Assembly: GCA_023627715.1 (NCBI GenBank)
Contig: JAMAHW010000019.1
Span: forward strand, 42,749 to 106,748
Direction: 5' to 3'
DNA: 64,000 nucleotides
From: Periconia sp. R9002
Lineage: Eukaryota > Ascomycota > Dothideomycetes > Pleosporales > Periconiaceae
The position numbers were made by a program, and so were the translations under genes. Numbering within the stretch: the first letter of the stretch is position 1; each line of letters opens with the position of its first letter. This document shows positions 1 through 10,020 of the stretch, piece after piece. The notes under the pieces are model-generated. The model did no database searches and was not told where the DNA came from. It worked only from the letters and a program-made list of their open reading frames with translations.

Positions 1-662
1 GGATCAACCGTGCAACCCTCTAAAATAGACGCATGGTTGTTCGGGAATATACATAGGGGAATAGTCAGGATATTGTTTCGCTTGGTCATTCGTTGGAGGC
101 GGTGGTCGGTACAAAGCACCATCCGTGTACTGTACGCAGAGAGAGGTACACTCACTCACTGAACGCTCTATCGTCTCTCGATCGCTTCAACGTCTGCGGA
201 GTGGATTAGACGACGCTGTGTTGGGTATGTGAATAAGGGACGAAGGATGCTGTTGTTGTACATGGTTTGACCGACGCCGTCACTACACACAACCGTGGTG
301 GTGTGGCTGTGTTAAGCAAGGGGCTAAACTCTCCGTTCCGCGAAATAGGATTGTTGGGACCAGCCTTGGAAACACCACACCGTAACCGTAGGGCGCCTGC
401 AGCCGTGGTGTTTCGTATAGCGCAACAATTTGTAATTGTAGTATACTGGCTTGGTGGCGTACATAGTATCGTCCATGCACACTGTGTATCTATGTTTGTA
501 CATATACATGTATGTAGATTGTACGGGGATTCAGCCTCACTGCTCGTTTGCAACGCCGTTGATCAACCGAGTGCCTTAGGTCAATCATATCGGCAACTGC
601 TTTGTGCCTGTGCCGTGAAAGAGTAATGACGAAAACTGCCCCCGAGGAACCTGTCTACAGAA
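1..662. other. Intergenic sequence at the window edge
   Basis: No convincing gene on either strand. The short open frames here lack family similarity, splice-supported extensions or coding character. The stretch lies downstream of RIC1 (transcribed away from the edge), so it probably holds the RIC1 3' untranslated region plus the beginning of the spacer to a gene outside the window. Confidence 0.5.
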
Positions 663-3600
663 TCATGACGACCTCCTGTCTGTCCCAAAATAATCCTTTT
701 GTGTATGCTGCACGCCAGGGCTCACGCTCGTCGAGCTCTCACTTCTACTGCTTCCCGCCGAGCTCCCTCTCTCACTGCCACCAGACTCGAATGAGATGCC
801 TAATGCTGTGCCTCCTCCCGATCGTCTCTTCCCCGGCCTGGGTACCCCTAATCGGGTTGATTCGAAATTGAAGGCCGCAGGTGCTTGCTCTTCCATCGAC
901 GTCGGCGCCAACTTAACAAGCTCCAGAGTGCGCCTTAGCGTGTTGCCACTCTCGTCAAGTGCCATGAGGAACCGTGCGAGTTCTTTGCACAGATCCCAAT
1001 CCTGTTCGCCCTTCGCGCGCTGAAGTAACCGAACTACCTGATCTCCAGTTGCGCTAAGCTCCTCAAATGTGTGTAAAACAAGGAGGTAACCACCCGCTGT
1101 CTTCAAACTGCCCTTTTCGAGAGACTCCTCGAAAAGTTCTTCGGGGGGCGGGAGATTAGCAAAGAGCGTGCGCCACGAGCGCAGCTCCGTCTTCCGTGTA
1201 CACTGTACTACAATGTCGAGATATTGTGGGAATGAAGATAGAAAAGAGAGCACAGACGGTAACAGTGCTTGCTCAGGTGGGGGGCTGGTGTCGACTTCTT
1301 CGTCAAGAACTTCATGGAGTAGCATCTCCAATGCATGTGGGAAATAGAGCAAATGCTGATAATGATGGCTCAAATGCAGAGCTGCAGGGTGATTGTATTG
1401 CGCAAGATGTTGCCGTAACAAGGCGGGAAGGAATAATTGAGTCTACTCGTGTAAGCTTACGCATATCCTGATTCTAGGGGGACGTCATGTGGAATAATTC
1501 GAGGATCACATACCCTTGTGCCAAAGCGGGAGTAGGTAAAGCTGATATCCCTCCTTTGTATCAATTCCGATTCTATTCCGAATATAATCGCTTTATTGAT
1601 CAATGCACTGAGCGGGTAGAAATCAACGGGAATTCTGACGGGAGAAGGTAATTCTCTGCCCAGTTCAATGGACACGGTTGATAGCACATCGGCAATATCC
1701 ATCCAAACTCGCACGTCCATTCCATCAAAATACCACAAAGAGTCACGCAAGTCATGGCTGTGCAAACCATTCAGCGACAGCTCTGCAGAAGGACTGGGTG
1801 GTAGCGAATCATCTTGCATTTCTAGAACAAATGCCGGGTGATCTCGCATGAGAGCATACGTTTCCACATTTTGAGCAATGATACGCATTTCGTATTTTAA
1901 ATCGCCGCCCTCTGTTGTTGTTGGTTGCAGTAAGACGAGCTTACCGTCAACGAGGAATAAAATGGTGGCTGTCGCCACATCTTGAGACGGATCACCGTTG
2001 TCTGTGAACACGGGTGAGTAAACTTTAGCGGAACTATCATGGCATGACATACAAATCTGGTCTTCGGGTAAAATCCAGCTCAAGGCCCGCACACGAGGCG
2101 GTGCGCGAACAATGCCATGTAATGCAATTTGGCCAACTTGTACAAGCGTAACGGTGGCATTCGTGACATTTATCATATAATGATATAGTATATTGTCGTA
2201 GGTATAAACCAGAAGTGAATCTTCTCCGGACGATGCAATCAATACAATCGGGGAAGGCAATTGCTGGACATGCATGATATGGTCATTGTCTAGAGCAAGC
2301 TCGCGCGAGTAAATGCGAATCTAGGGGTTTGTTTAGCCCGGAATAGGTTTATTACGAACAAAACATTGTGGAAAAGTAGCGTACCTGGTGTGAGTCTTGG
2401 GATTCCACTGCTGCAATCAACACATGTTGAAACCAGCACATGCCACCCCGTACAGTGAATTCGTTCTCTATAAATGGATCATCGAAAGTTTTCCATCGTC
2501 CACTGTTGACACTGTAATGAGCCAAACCCCTCTTGCCCGCAACGGCAACATAACGACCATCGTTGGAAATAGCTGACATGCGGATAGGCCACTGATCTAC
2601 CAGATAATGAGAAGGGACCTGCACGTGATGCCACAGCGACACGTCCACTGAAATGGTTGTCAAATCGGGCAACTCGTAGCCACGATAAATGATAAATCCA
2701 GTGCTCGTTTGCATCAATGATCGTGATACGTTTGCCGACGAAAAGCAGCCGGTTACTGCGCTCCGGGCCATCTCGAGGAGAAACAGGCGGTTGTCGTTAT
2801 TGCCTAGGAGCAGCAGTTCTGCACCACCGCCCACCCAGAAAGCATCTTTGATACCCAACAGCCAATGTTCGCCATTCATTTCGGATAATTGTCTATCTGT
2901 CATGAAACTAGTAGCGCCTGCTTTGCCATACACACTCCACATGGCCCATCCGTTTTCATATCCTGCGAAAAGACAATAGCCGTCTGGAGAGTATGCAAGA
3001 ACATTGAGCTTGCCTGGGTTCGTAGTATTCGGCTGTACTTTGTGTGACAGTGGTATATTACCTGTATAATCCCTGGCCGTGTAGACGCAGATCTCACCAC
3101 TATGGCAACCTACGGCAAGTAACGAGAATCTAGCATTGATAGCAGCTCTTATGCCATATTCACTCTCGTTGCGGGGATTGTGAAAGCCATGGCCGCGGAA
3201 AAGGCTATGCTTCCCCTCGTCTTGAGTATTCGGCGTCAGTCTCTGCACTGCGAACGCCTTTCCATCTTCCGTAATCCACATGGAAAGATTCATAGGACGG
3301 TCATGAATCAAATCGGCAATCCTGGCCTTTTTGCCAAGCCAAGTCATGCGACTGAGCAGTTCCGTGCTGGTTTGGCTTCCGCTGCTATCGGGAGCCCAAC
3401 GTATGCACTGGACGGCGGCCGGTTTCTCGGTTGCGACAATGAGCTCATCATCCAGAGCGAGCGCTTTCGCAATCCCTGCATCAACGCGTATAACCATACG
3501 GAAGCGCAAGCTGAGCTCTTTGATACCACTGCCTTCGCCCGGACCAGCATTTTTGTCCTGCTGCCTTGGGATTTTGAACCCGCTCATGGAGCTATTCCTC

Positions 3601-4213
3601 CTGGAATGGCCAGCCGAGGTATGCGTGAATTGCACCTTGTAAACGCGAGACGTAGGGTCTGTAGCAAGTGAGTAGGTGATGAGAAAGCCCAGGGTGGTTT
3701 GTACGACGAAGATCTGCGAATCCGGGCGAAGAAGGATGTTCACATTGGGACCATATGTTCTAAGAGAATGATCGGAACGAAGGACAGAGGCCAGGATAGC
3801 CGTGGGCTGTGAATGTTAGCAAATGCGGTAGCTCCTCAGTTTCGCGACCGACATACCTTTGTCTGCCAGATGGTCAGGGTGGACCTCGTAATGGTTGCAA
3901 ACATATTCCCACTTCTCGTGACCCGGATAGCAATAATGTTGCCTGAGACATCGTCTTCGGCAATCTCCAAGTCCTTCTCTTGCTTCGCTTGCCCATCCGA
4001 CTCCTTGGGGCTCTTGTCGGTGTGCTCGTCCAGTGCATCATCGTAGGCGTTCGCCTCGCCAGAGTCCGGGTTTTGGTCGCTTTGAGAATCATGCTGATGG
4101 ATGCCATTCCGCGTGGCCGACTCCAGCCCATCGTGGGAGGTATGGGGGCGGGCTGACTGCGTGTCTTTGGTGGCCGCAAACACGGAAGGCGAGGAGATGG
4201 GCCAGTACGTCAT
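663..4213 (-). CDS. RIC1: RIC1-family subunit of the Ric1-Rgp1 Ypt6/Rab6 exchange factor
   Basis: Four exons: 4213-3857, 3806-2385, 2320-1514, 1442-663, giving 1121 aa; introns are 50, 64 and 71 bp and all close in frame. The N-terminus (MTYWPISSP) is the family start, followed by a long acidic, low-complexity insert (about residues 20-80) that splits the first beta-propeller strand, then WD-like propeller sequence across exons 2-3. The C-terminal RIC1 domain lies in exon 4 (LFLPALLRQHL, then YFPHALEMLLHEVLDEEVD), where the helical segment is best conserved. Known role of the family: with Rgp1 it activates the Rab GTPase Ypt6 on the Golgi for endosome-to-Golgi recycling. The tail after the RIC1 domain is Ser/Gly-rich and probably disordered. 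The exon 3/4 junction was chosen because it alone joins the FGTR and TQLFLPALL segments; reading through hits stops. Family assignment is strong; function is inferred from homology. Confidence 0.9.
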
Positions 4214-4668
4214 GGCGCTCTATGACAATTGATGGCTGCATTTGGACGGGCGCATCTCACGGCGATAGAGTTGGAACAGAGCGTACTGTAGTTGAGTGTG
4301 GGTGTAGGTGAAGTGTGACGCGGTGAGCCGGAGCCCAGAGGTGTGATAGGTGCAGTACGTAGGTAGAGCAGTTGGGCAAGCCATCGTGTTGCTAGCCTAC
4401 ATAGGTACAATGGCCTAGACTTAGCCTACATAGGCACTTAGGTAATCAACCGACCCTGCACAGAGGAGAGGCACGGGAAAATGTACAAGCGATGATCGAT
4501 TCATGCATCAATCACTCCATGGATGCATGTGCATCTAGGTATCAATTGTAAATTACATGCAGGCCTCTCCCATTGCAGCTCTTGCTCCGTCTGATATTTT
4601 CGGGGTCAAGCATCCTAGATTCTACACTAGCCGTGGCTGAAAACTTCCCACCCAATTTTTTCAGATTC
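4214..4668. other. Spacer between RIC1 start and RNase H-like gene end
   Basis: About 450 bp with no gene. It must contain the RIC1 promoter. The 12-mer agcctacatagg occurs twice, near 4393 and 4423, within sequence rich in TAGG/CCTA, the same flavour as the palindromic decamer found in other spacers. Confidence 0.5.
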
Positions 4669-6006
4669 TTATCGCTCGAGGACTACCCCTTCCTCGTCGT
4701 CACTAAGATCGATGAGTTCCTTGTCGCTCTTGTATGCGTGTGCATTCGCGTATCCCGCAATCTTGTCTGCGAGTTCGTTCCCAGGCACCTGCCATGGTCA
4801 GTCGCTGTAGTGACCATGTACTGTTTTCTTCTGCTTTACCTTGCTATGACCTGGGACCCAATGGATCGAAACATTGGAAACATCGAGTCGAATCAATTTG
4901 GTCGCTTTCTTCACAATCTGAAGCGCTAAAGGCCTTCTATCCGGATTCTGTTTGAGTGCTTCGATGACGGCTTGGGCGTCAGTGTAGATGGCCACGGCAT
5001 TGAGCGATTTGACTCTGTTTTGTGCCACTTCCGAAGCCCAATCTAAAGCTTTGATGACAGCGAGAAATTCCATGTCATTGCTAGATACGTCTACGCCTGT
5101 CGACACTTTGTAACCGAGTGCTCTCCATGGTCCCCATCCATAGACTTCACTGTATCGCCACGCAAATGCGAAACCTTGCTTGCCTCTGTGGCTGCCGGAG
5201 CCATCCGTCCACATTACGAGGCGGTTGATATCGAGCTTATGTACTGTACTTTCTTTGTACGCCTCTTCAATAGCTTTGATGGGAGACTCGACCTTCAGTG
5301 TGCCCGGGAATACAGTGACCGGCGGCAACGATGGGCGCTCCAGATACCGGTTTGGTACGACAGTTGTAATGGTGGATCTGTCGAACAATGCAGCGGCATG
5401 CATAGCAAGCTCCAGATCCTTTTCGATTTCCAATGCACTGAAGAATTGATCTTTCCAGAAGTCGAGATCCCGATGGCGGCTCAGAATCATTACTTCAGGA
5501 CTGTTTTGTCGGAGCCTCTTCCGCCGACCAAGGGTGGTTTTCTGTACCATAGAGTTATAGCTGTTTTTCTTTGTTCTTTTCGACGTCCGGTTCTGAACAG
5601 CGGAGGTCTGCCCCATAAACAACTTCTGTTTCTGTGTGGTGCGATTCGACGAGCGTGAGAAATTTAGCGGCGATGGCGAGCGTCCTGACTGCATCGCATC
5701 GTCGGCACTCAATTTCGCAGTGGAAGAGATGTCCACAGACGGCGGGATATAATCATTTTGGCCGTCATTGTGTTCCCTAGCAGTTAGGTCGATCGCGTTT
5801 GCGAGCGATGTACCAGCTTCTTGTAGCGTCGCAGACGAGGTCATTCGCAAAGGGAAGTCGAACGTGCCTGGTGGGATCGACATCTCCGTCGACGGTGCGG
5901 AGTATATGGCGGGTATAAAAAAGGTAGAAAACGGTGATCTTTGCAACAAACGAGCGCTACAAATTGCGGCGGTCTGCACGTACAAGCGAGGTGAATTACT
6001 GTCCAA
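4669..6006 (-). CDS. RNase H-like domain protein, possibly of LINE-retrotransposon origin
   Basis: Two exons, 6006-4840 and 4788-4669 (51 bp intron), 428 aa. The C-terminal ~165 residues form an RNase H fold with all four catalytic acids visible: D267 in WTDGSGS, E313 in SNDMEFLA, D343 in YTDAQAV and D397 in PGNELADK. The intron falls between HWVPGHSK and VPGNELAD and its removal rebuilds the canonical WxPGHxxxPGNExAD block; without splicing the protein would lose the last acid. The N-terminal ~250 residues are Ser/Thr- and Lys-rich with no recognised domain. No reverse transcriptase, integrase or repeat boundary is nearby, so this is a stand-alone gene. The late motif resembles LINE/Tad1-type RNase H more than cellular RNase H1, which suggests a domesticated domain, but that is inference. 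An upstream start is unlikely; a later in-frame ATG could also serve. Confidence 0.75.
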
Positions 6007-6328
6007 GGCAGGTACCTAACTACCCGGGTACATGTAGGTAGGTATGTACCTAGGTATGTACATTGTCAATCACTTGCGCCAGCACGTGAACTACAGGGGG
6101 TAAGTGCACTTTGAGAGTAGGAAGGAGCGATTGCGGTGCTCTAAACAGCCATGTACACCGCCGATTCTTTCTACATTTCAACCTTGGTTGTCCTCTTTTC
6201 CTGCCCTCGACTTGCAGTAGGTACATTATTTGAGCACGGAGTAATTGCGAAAAAGCAGGGGTATCACATGTCTACAATCTTCACGCTTCGACTTTTCTCA
6301 TTCGCCTTCGCCCAAGCCACCGTAGTCT
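6007..6328. other. Spacer upstream of the RNase H-like gene
   Basis: Short spacer of about 320 bp. It contains TAGGTA-rich sequence, including an exact TACCTAGGTA palindrome at 6047-6056, only about 40 bp above the RNase H-like start codon. No gene is visible. Confidence 0.5.
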
Positions 6329-7345
6329 TCATTTACCTCTCCAGCGTGATTTTGGCTGATAGTTAAGCTCCGTGTCTCCCAACAAGCCGTCTTTCATTCC
6401 ATCGTGATCCACGTTGCTTTCAGGTGTTCTGACCTCTCCTCTCACAATTTCAACCAAGTTGATCAAGGGCAATGCCAACAACAACAGGGGAAGTAGCTGG
6501 CCATAGCTCCACTCTTTTTCACTCGGTCCTGTCAAATTGACACCATCGGGTACAGTCCCAAAAGCCTGGCTGACCATGACGACACGAACAGTCGCTCCGA
6601 TTCCGAGGGCAAGGAGGATCAAGAGCGCAGCTACCTGGACGGATTTGAGCCATCGCGGCTCGTTACGGTTATGCAGATACCAAGTTGCTGCAATAAACAC
6701 GACGATTTGGGCGGCGACGACGGCAATGGTGGCGGCTATGGAGAGAGCTGCGTTTGAAGCAGCCCCACGCCCATCGACGCTCCACACGCACGAGATAGGT
6801 AAGCGAGGCTCCAGGTTCTTGGTTACGGTCTGTAGTATGAAAATGCCGGACAAGACGCCAAGGAACATGTTGAGCAGCATAAAGAATTGACGTAACCAGC
6901 GGAGCACCCAATCTCTTTTGAAATCGTTAACCAGCGCGACAAGTGTTGCGAGGTTTGTCGCTGTGGATAGGAGAGAGAGGAGCCAAATAATGAAGAAGTG
7001 ATAGGGCACCATCGTCTTCATTTTGGCCAGGCCTAGTGATTGGATCCCGATGCCAGTGACTATCTGTTGGTCGGAGAAGGACAAGAGTAGTTTTCGGCAC
7101 CATGGAACGGAAGTGGATTTGCGGAGGCCAAAAAGGACAATAATGGCGCTGAGGAGAAGCGAGATGCAGTTGGTGATGATGAAGGAGAGGAGTGTCTAGC
7201 GACGGTCATCAGTATACGTAGATGGTCGCATCAGTGCCCTATTACTTGGATGCAAACTCACACCGGCACCCGCGACTCCAGCATCAGTGTGCACTTCGGC
7301 AGGTACAACTGAGCAATTCTTGTGGTCCATATCGAATATTGCCAT
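6329..7345 (-). CDS. Seven-pass integral membrane protein of unknown function
   Basis: Two exons, 7345-7262 and 7195-6329 (66 bp intron with GTGAGT donor and CTAG acceptor), 316 aa. The short first exon ends at VAGAG and exon 2 resumes with TLLSFIITNCISLLLSAII, the first membrane span. I count about seven hydrophobic segments, then a polar, acidic C-terminal tail (from about residue 280). The pattern of a small extracellular N-terminus leading into the first span, followed by SDQQIVTGIGIQ, is familiar from uncharacterised membrane proteins of filamentous ascomycetes. It is not a recognisable transporter: no carrier, MFS or ABC motifs are present. It may be receptor-like in topology, but no ligand or partner can be named. 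The start is the first ATG before exon 1 ends; upstream in-frame sequence has no better ATG. Confidence 0.75.
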
Positions 7346-7400
7346 GCTGGGCTGGGTAATCGCTAGCGGGCAATGCTGAGGCCTTGGAGGTTGAAATCCA

Positions 7401-7530
7401 GGTACAGAGAGTCGTTTGTTATCGAGACACCACGTAGTGTGGCTGGCGTATTGAGACACTGATGCAGTACTGTAATCACCCTAGTTACATTTAACTAACT
7501 TTGTACCCGTGAATAGGTATATCAAACTCT
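7401..7530. repeat. Dispersed element, copy A
   Basis: Shares an ordered series of blocks with copy C at 30627-30741: GTCGTTTGTTATCGA, ACACCACGTA then GTGG, CTGTAA followed by CACCCTAG, and ACTTTGTACCCG with ATAGG. The centre of the left block is a small imperfect palindrome (CCACGTA/GTGG). No coding capacity or obvious terminal inverted repeats. It may be a short non-autonomous element or its relic. Confidence 0.6.
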
Positions 7531-7582
7531 AGGTACAAAGTCGTTCGTTCGTTATCAAGACACTACGTGTAGTAATGTTTTG
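7531..7582. repeat. Dispersed element, copy B (partial)
   Basis: Immediately follows copy A in the same orientation. It begins with AGGTACAAAGTCGTTCG, then GTTATCAAGACACTACG, matching the left part of copies A and C with substitutions; the right part is not recognisable. The tandem A-B arrangement suggests local duplication or two insertions at one site. Confidence 0.45.
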
Positions 7583-8167
7583 AGATGTTTATAGGTTATT
7601 GTAGAAGCCCTGGGTGAGTTAAGCTGACTTTGTGAATGGGATATGGGTAGGTATAATGGGGTGTCAACAGTAGCAACACGACGGGGAGAGAAACATGAGT
7701 TGAATGAGGAGGAGGGAGATGAGAAACAAAAGTCGGCTGTTGTTTCGTTTCGCATGTAGCACAGTCGAAGCGCACAGCCTCCCACTCACGGACGTCATCA
7801 CCATCAACCCCTGACAGACGGATGGCGGCGGTGCCAAATTTGGATTTAAGCTTGGCTCAGCTGGCAAAGCAACGCCCAATCAATGCGCCAACCCCAACCC
7901 ACCCAGGCATGAAACTCTCCAAAACACGCACGCTCGGCGAACTACAGCAGTCGCGCGCTTGCGACCCAAAGCGCCACATAGATGCACGTTACGTCCAAAT
8001 TCACCGCTTTCGACTTTGAGGAACCATCAAGCTTCTGGTAATAATATAGAAGAATACAATAAAAGCAATCTGAAACCAACTTCGGCATCGTGCGTCTTAT
8101 CTCCCATCATGTCCCAAACCCCGTCGCTATGCAGTGTAACTGTTCCTATGTATGCCTCCTTCATCCT

Positions 8168-9517
8168 TCAAAGCCTGGCCACGCCTGTCCGTGGGCCAAA
8201 GTCACCACGATTGTATCTTTTCAAATCATACTTTGCCCTCTTGAATTTGTTCGATTCCCACCGTTGTTTCGTCCGGAAATCGCCTGCCGCAAACCTTTTT
8301 CGAGTCGTGTTCTGTTTTACGGGGCTGCTGCTCATGGTCTCTGCTTGTTCCCACGACCATGAAAACTCTCGAATGAGCGGATGAATTTGATTGTTTGGCT
8401 GAATCGCGGAGAAAGGATTTCGATGGGAGAACTTGAGAAGCTCTGGAGTATCCGTCGAAAGAGATTTAGCCAAGTCTAGGGACTTGGACGTAGGAAGACG
8501 GAGCCTGAAGCTCTGCTGTGCGCGACTCTTGGAAGGGACAGTGATGAAGGGGTCACCATCGGCAAGATGCAGTTGCGATTCTTTAGAGCGACCCTTTCCT
8601 CCCGACAAAGAGATCCCTCGCGATACTTCGGGCTGGACACTGTCATTGAGACCTTGAATGCCAAATATGTTGTTCGGTCCAATCGATACTGTTTTTGTGG
8701 ATTCGACTGGACCTGGTATCCAATCGCTCTCACGGTCGCTCTCAACCACTATCTTTGTATTTCCGACGTTTTCCTCATCCTCCACGCGGCTTGCACTAGG
8801 GACTTTGGATACATGTGGCGTATTTTGGTCTATTATTTTACCCTTTTCCTTGCTGTTGATTTTAGACTCGGTGTCCAATACATCCTTCTTTCCATTGTTC
8901 TCCTCGCCTCTGTTCTGGGCTTCCCTTACTTGGTCCACCAGGTTGCTTGGGATAGCGGCGTGTATCTTTGTCATGAGAGTAGCCCTCCGACAAAAACTGT
9001 TCCAGTCCTCACTTGCCAGTTTTCCTGCATCTTCATTCAGGGCACTTGCAGGATTTGGTTGTATCAGCAGGCATGATATGGTGACAAGCACGTCCCTCAG
9101 CTTCAGCGAGCTGCTCCAATCGCGCTTCAACGTCTCCACACAGACGGCACCGGATTTCTCATCAATGTTGGGATGCCACAGAGGGGTGCGAAAAGTGGCT
9201 GTGGGAGGGGCGGCGGGGTAGGTAGTAGGAATGTCGAGATGAAGGCGCCAGACACCGCTGGCGTAGGGGGTGCCGATGGGACCGGCAAGAAGGATATCGA
9301 GCGACGTCAGATCAGAATAAGGGTCTGAGACTCCGGCCGGAGGAAAAAGGTAGTTGGGGGGTAAGCCCGCAGTCTGGAGGGAGCCGTGGTCGGCGGCCAG
9401 ACGGCGGAGAGATTTTGAGTTCTAAAATCAGAAACAATCAGCACAAGGGTTGCATTGTTGAATGGATCAAATCTGTGAGGGCCTAAAGTATAGATGAGTA
9501 GGTAGTCGTCGTACCAT
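8168..9517 (-). CDS. UBE2S-type ubiquitin-conjugating enzyme E2
   Basis: Two exons: the first is the bare ATG at 9517-9515, then a 93 bp intron (GTACGA...TTTTAG) and exon 2, 9421-8168; 418 aa. The UBC fold spans about residues 1-160: N-terminal helix (NSKSLRRLAADHG), LAGPIGTPYASGVW, the PxWHPN block, the catalytic cysteine in GAVCVETLKRDW, and CLLIQPNPASALNEDAG. The 'LKRDW' and 'LLIxPNPxSALNE' signatures match human UBE2S, the K11-chain-elongating E2 of the anaphase-promoting complex, better than other E2s. The remaining ~250 residues are polar and low-complexity, ending in a basic tail that finishes ARL. The ATG-only exon is preferred because an upstream open frame (9483-9665) joins out of frame with the E2. 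The role with APC/C is inferred. Confidence 0.85.
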
Positions 9518-10020
9518 GAGGTGTTTTGGTTATCGCTATGATGGTTGTGCTGCTGCTGCTGCCGCTGCCGCTGCCACCAGACTGTTGTTGTCTCTCGCTG
9601 ACTCGAGCCACGCGTGGGTGGCTTAGCGCCCCTCTAGCGTGATTATTTGGCGTTTGCGACCCCAAAAGCAGTAAGAACGACCGACTTCACCGTACCATTC
9701 GTCAGCCTAACGCTAACTACATGCATACACACTTACTTAGGTACTTAGTCATGTAAGTTACATAGGTACTTACCTAGGTAATCAAAGGAAGCCTCTATTA
9801 GACAATTACTTGTCTATTAAAAATCCCTTAAATCAATTACCTAGGTAAGTAGTTACATGTATTCATGTTCGCTAGCCAAGTATTGATTGGTGTGTAGAGT
9901 GACAGCATAACACTTTGATTCCATGTACCTGGCCTGGCGGTTCCGCCACAAAACGCCCTATCCAGTACCGACGATTTTAATATGCCTATCTGCCCACGCT
10001 GAAATGCTAACCACCTACTC
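9518..10020. other. Spacer between NUP120 end and the E2 promoter
   Basis: Contains a GCT/GCC triplet run (about 9548-9577), an ACGCGT hexamer at 9610-9615 (93 bp above the E2 start codon) and two exact TACCTAGGTA palindromes at 9771-9780 and 9838-9847 embedded in TAGGTA/CTTAG-rich sequence. No gene seen; the 60-codon frame over the triplet run is not continuous with the E2. Confidence 0.55.
9771..9847. repeat. Two copies of the palindromic decamer TACCTAGGTA
   Basis: Exact copies at 9771-9780 and 9838-9847, 67 bp apart start to start. Five further exact copies occur in the window at 6047, 19193, 20797, 25339 and 58179, every one outside genes. The decamer is its own reverse complement. Confidence 0.8.

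Larger units (their letters stand above)
7346..8167. other. Spacer carrying two copies of a dispersed repeat
   Basis: About 820 bp without a supported gene. The left half holds two adjacent copies of a dispersed element (separate entries). The right half reads open in a few short frames, none with family similarity. It separates the 3' end of the UBE2S-like gene from the promoter of the seven-pass membrane protein. Confidence 0.5.

Noticed and set aside
9483..9665. Upstream extension of the E2 (Ser/Gly-rich 60 codons)
   Set aside because: Its only donor (GTACGA) is phase 1, but exon 2 needs phase 0, so the E2 cannot start there; the ATG-only first exon fits instead.
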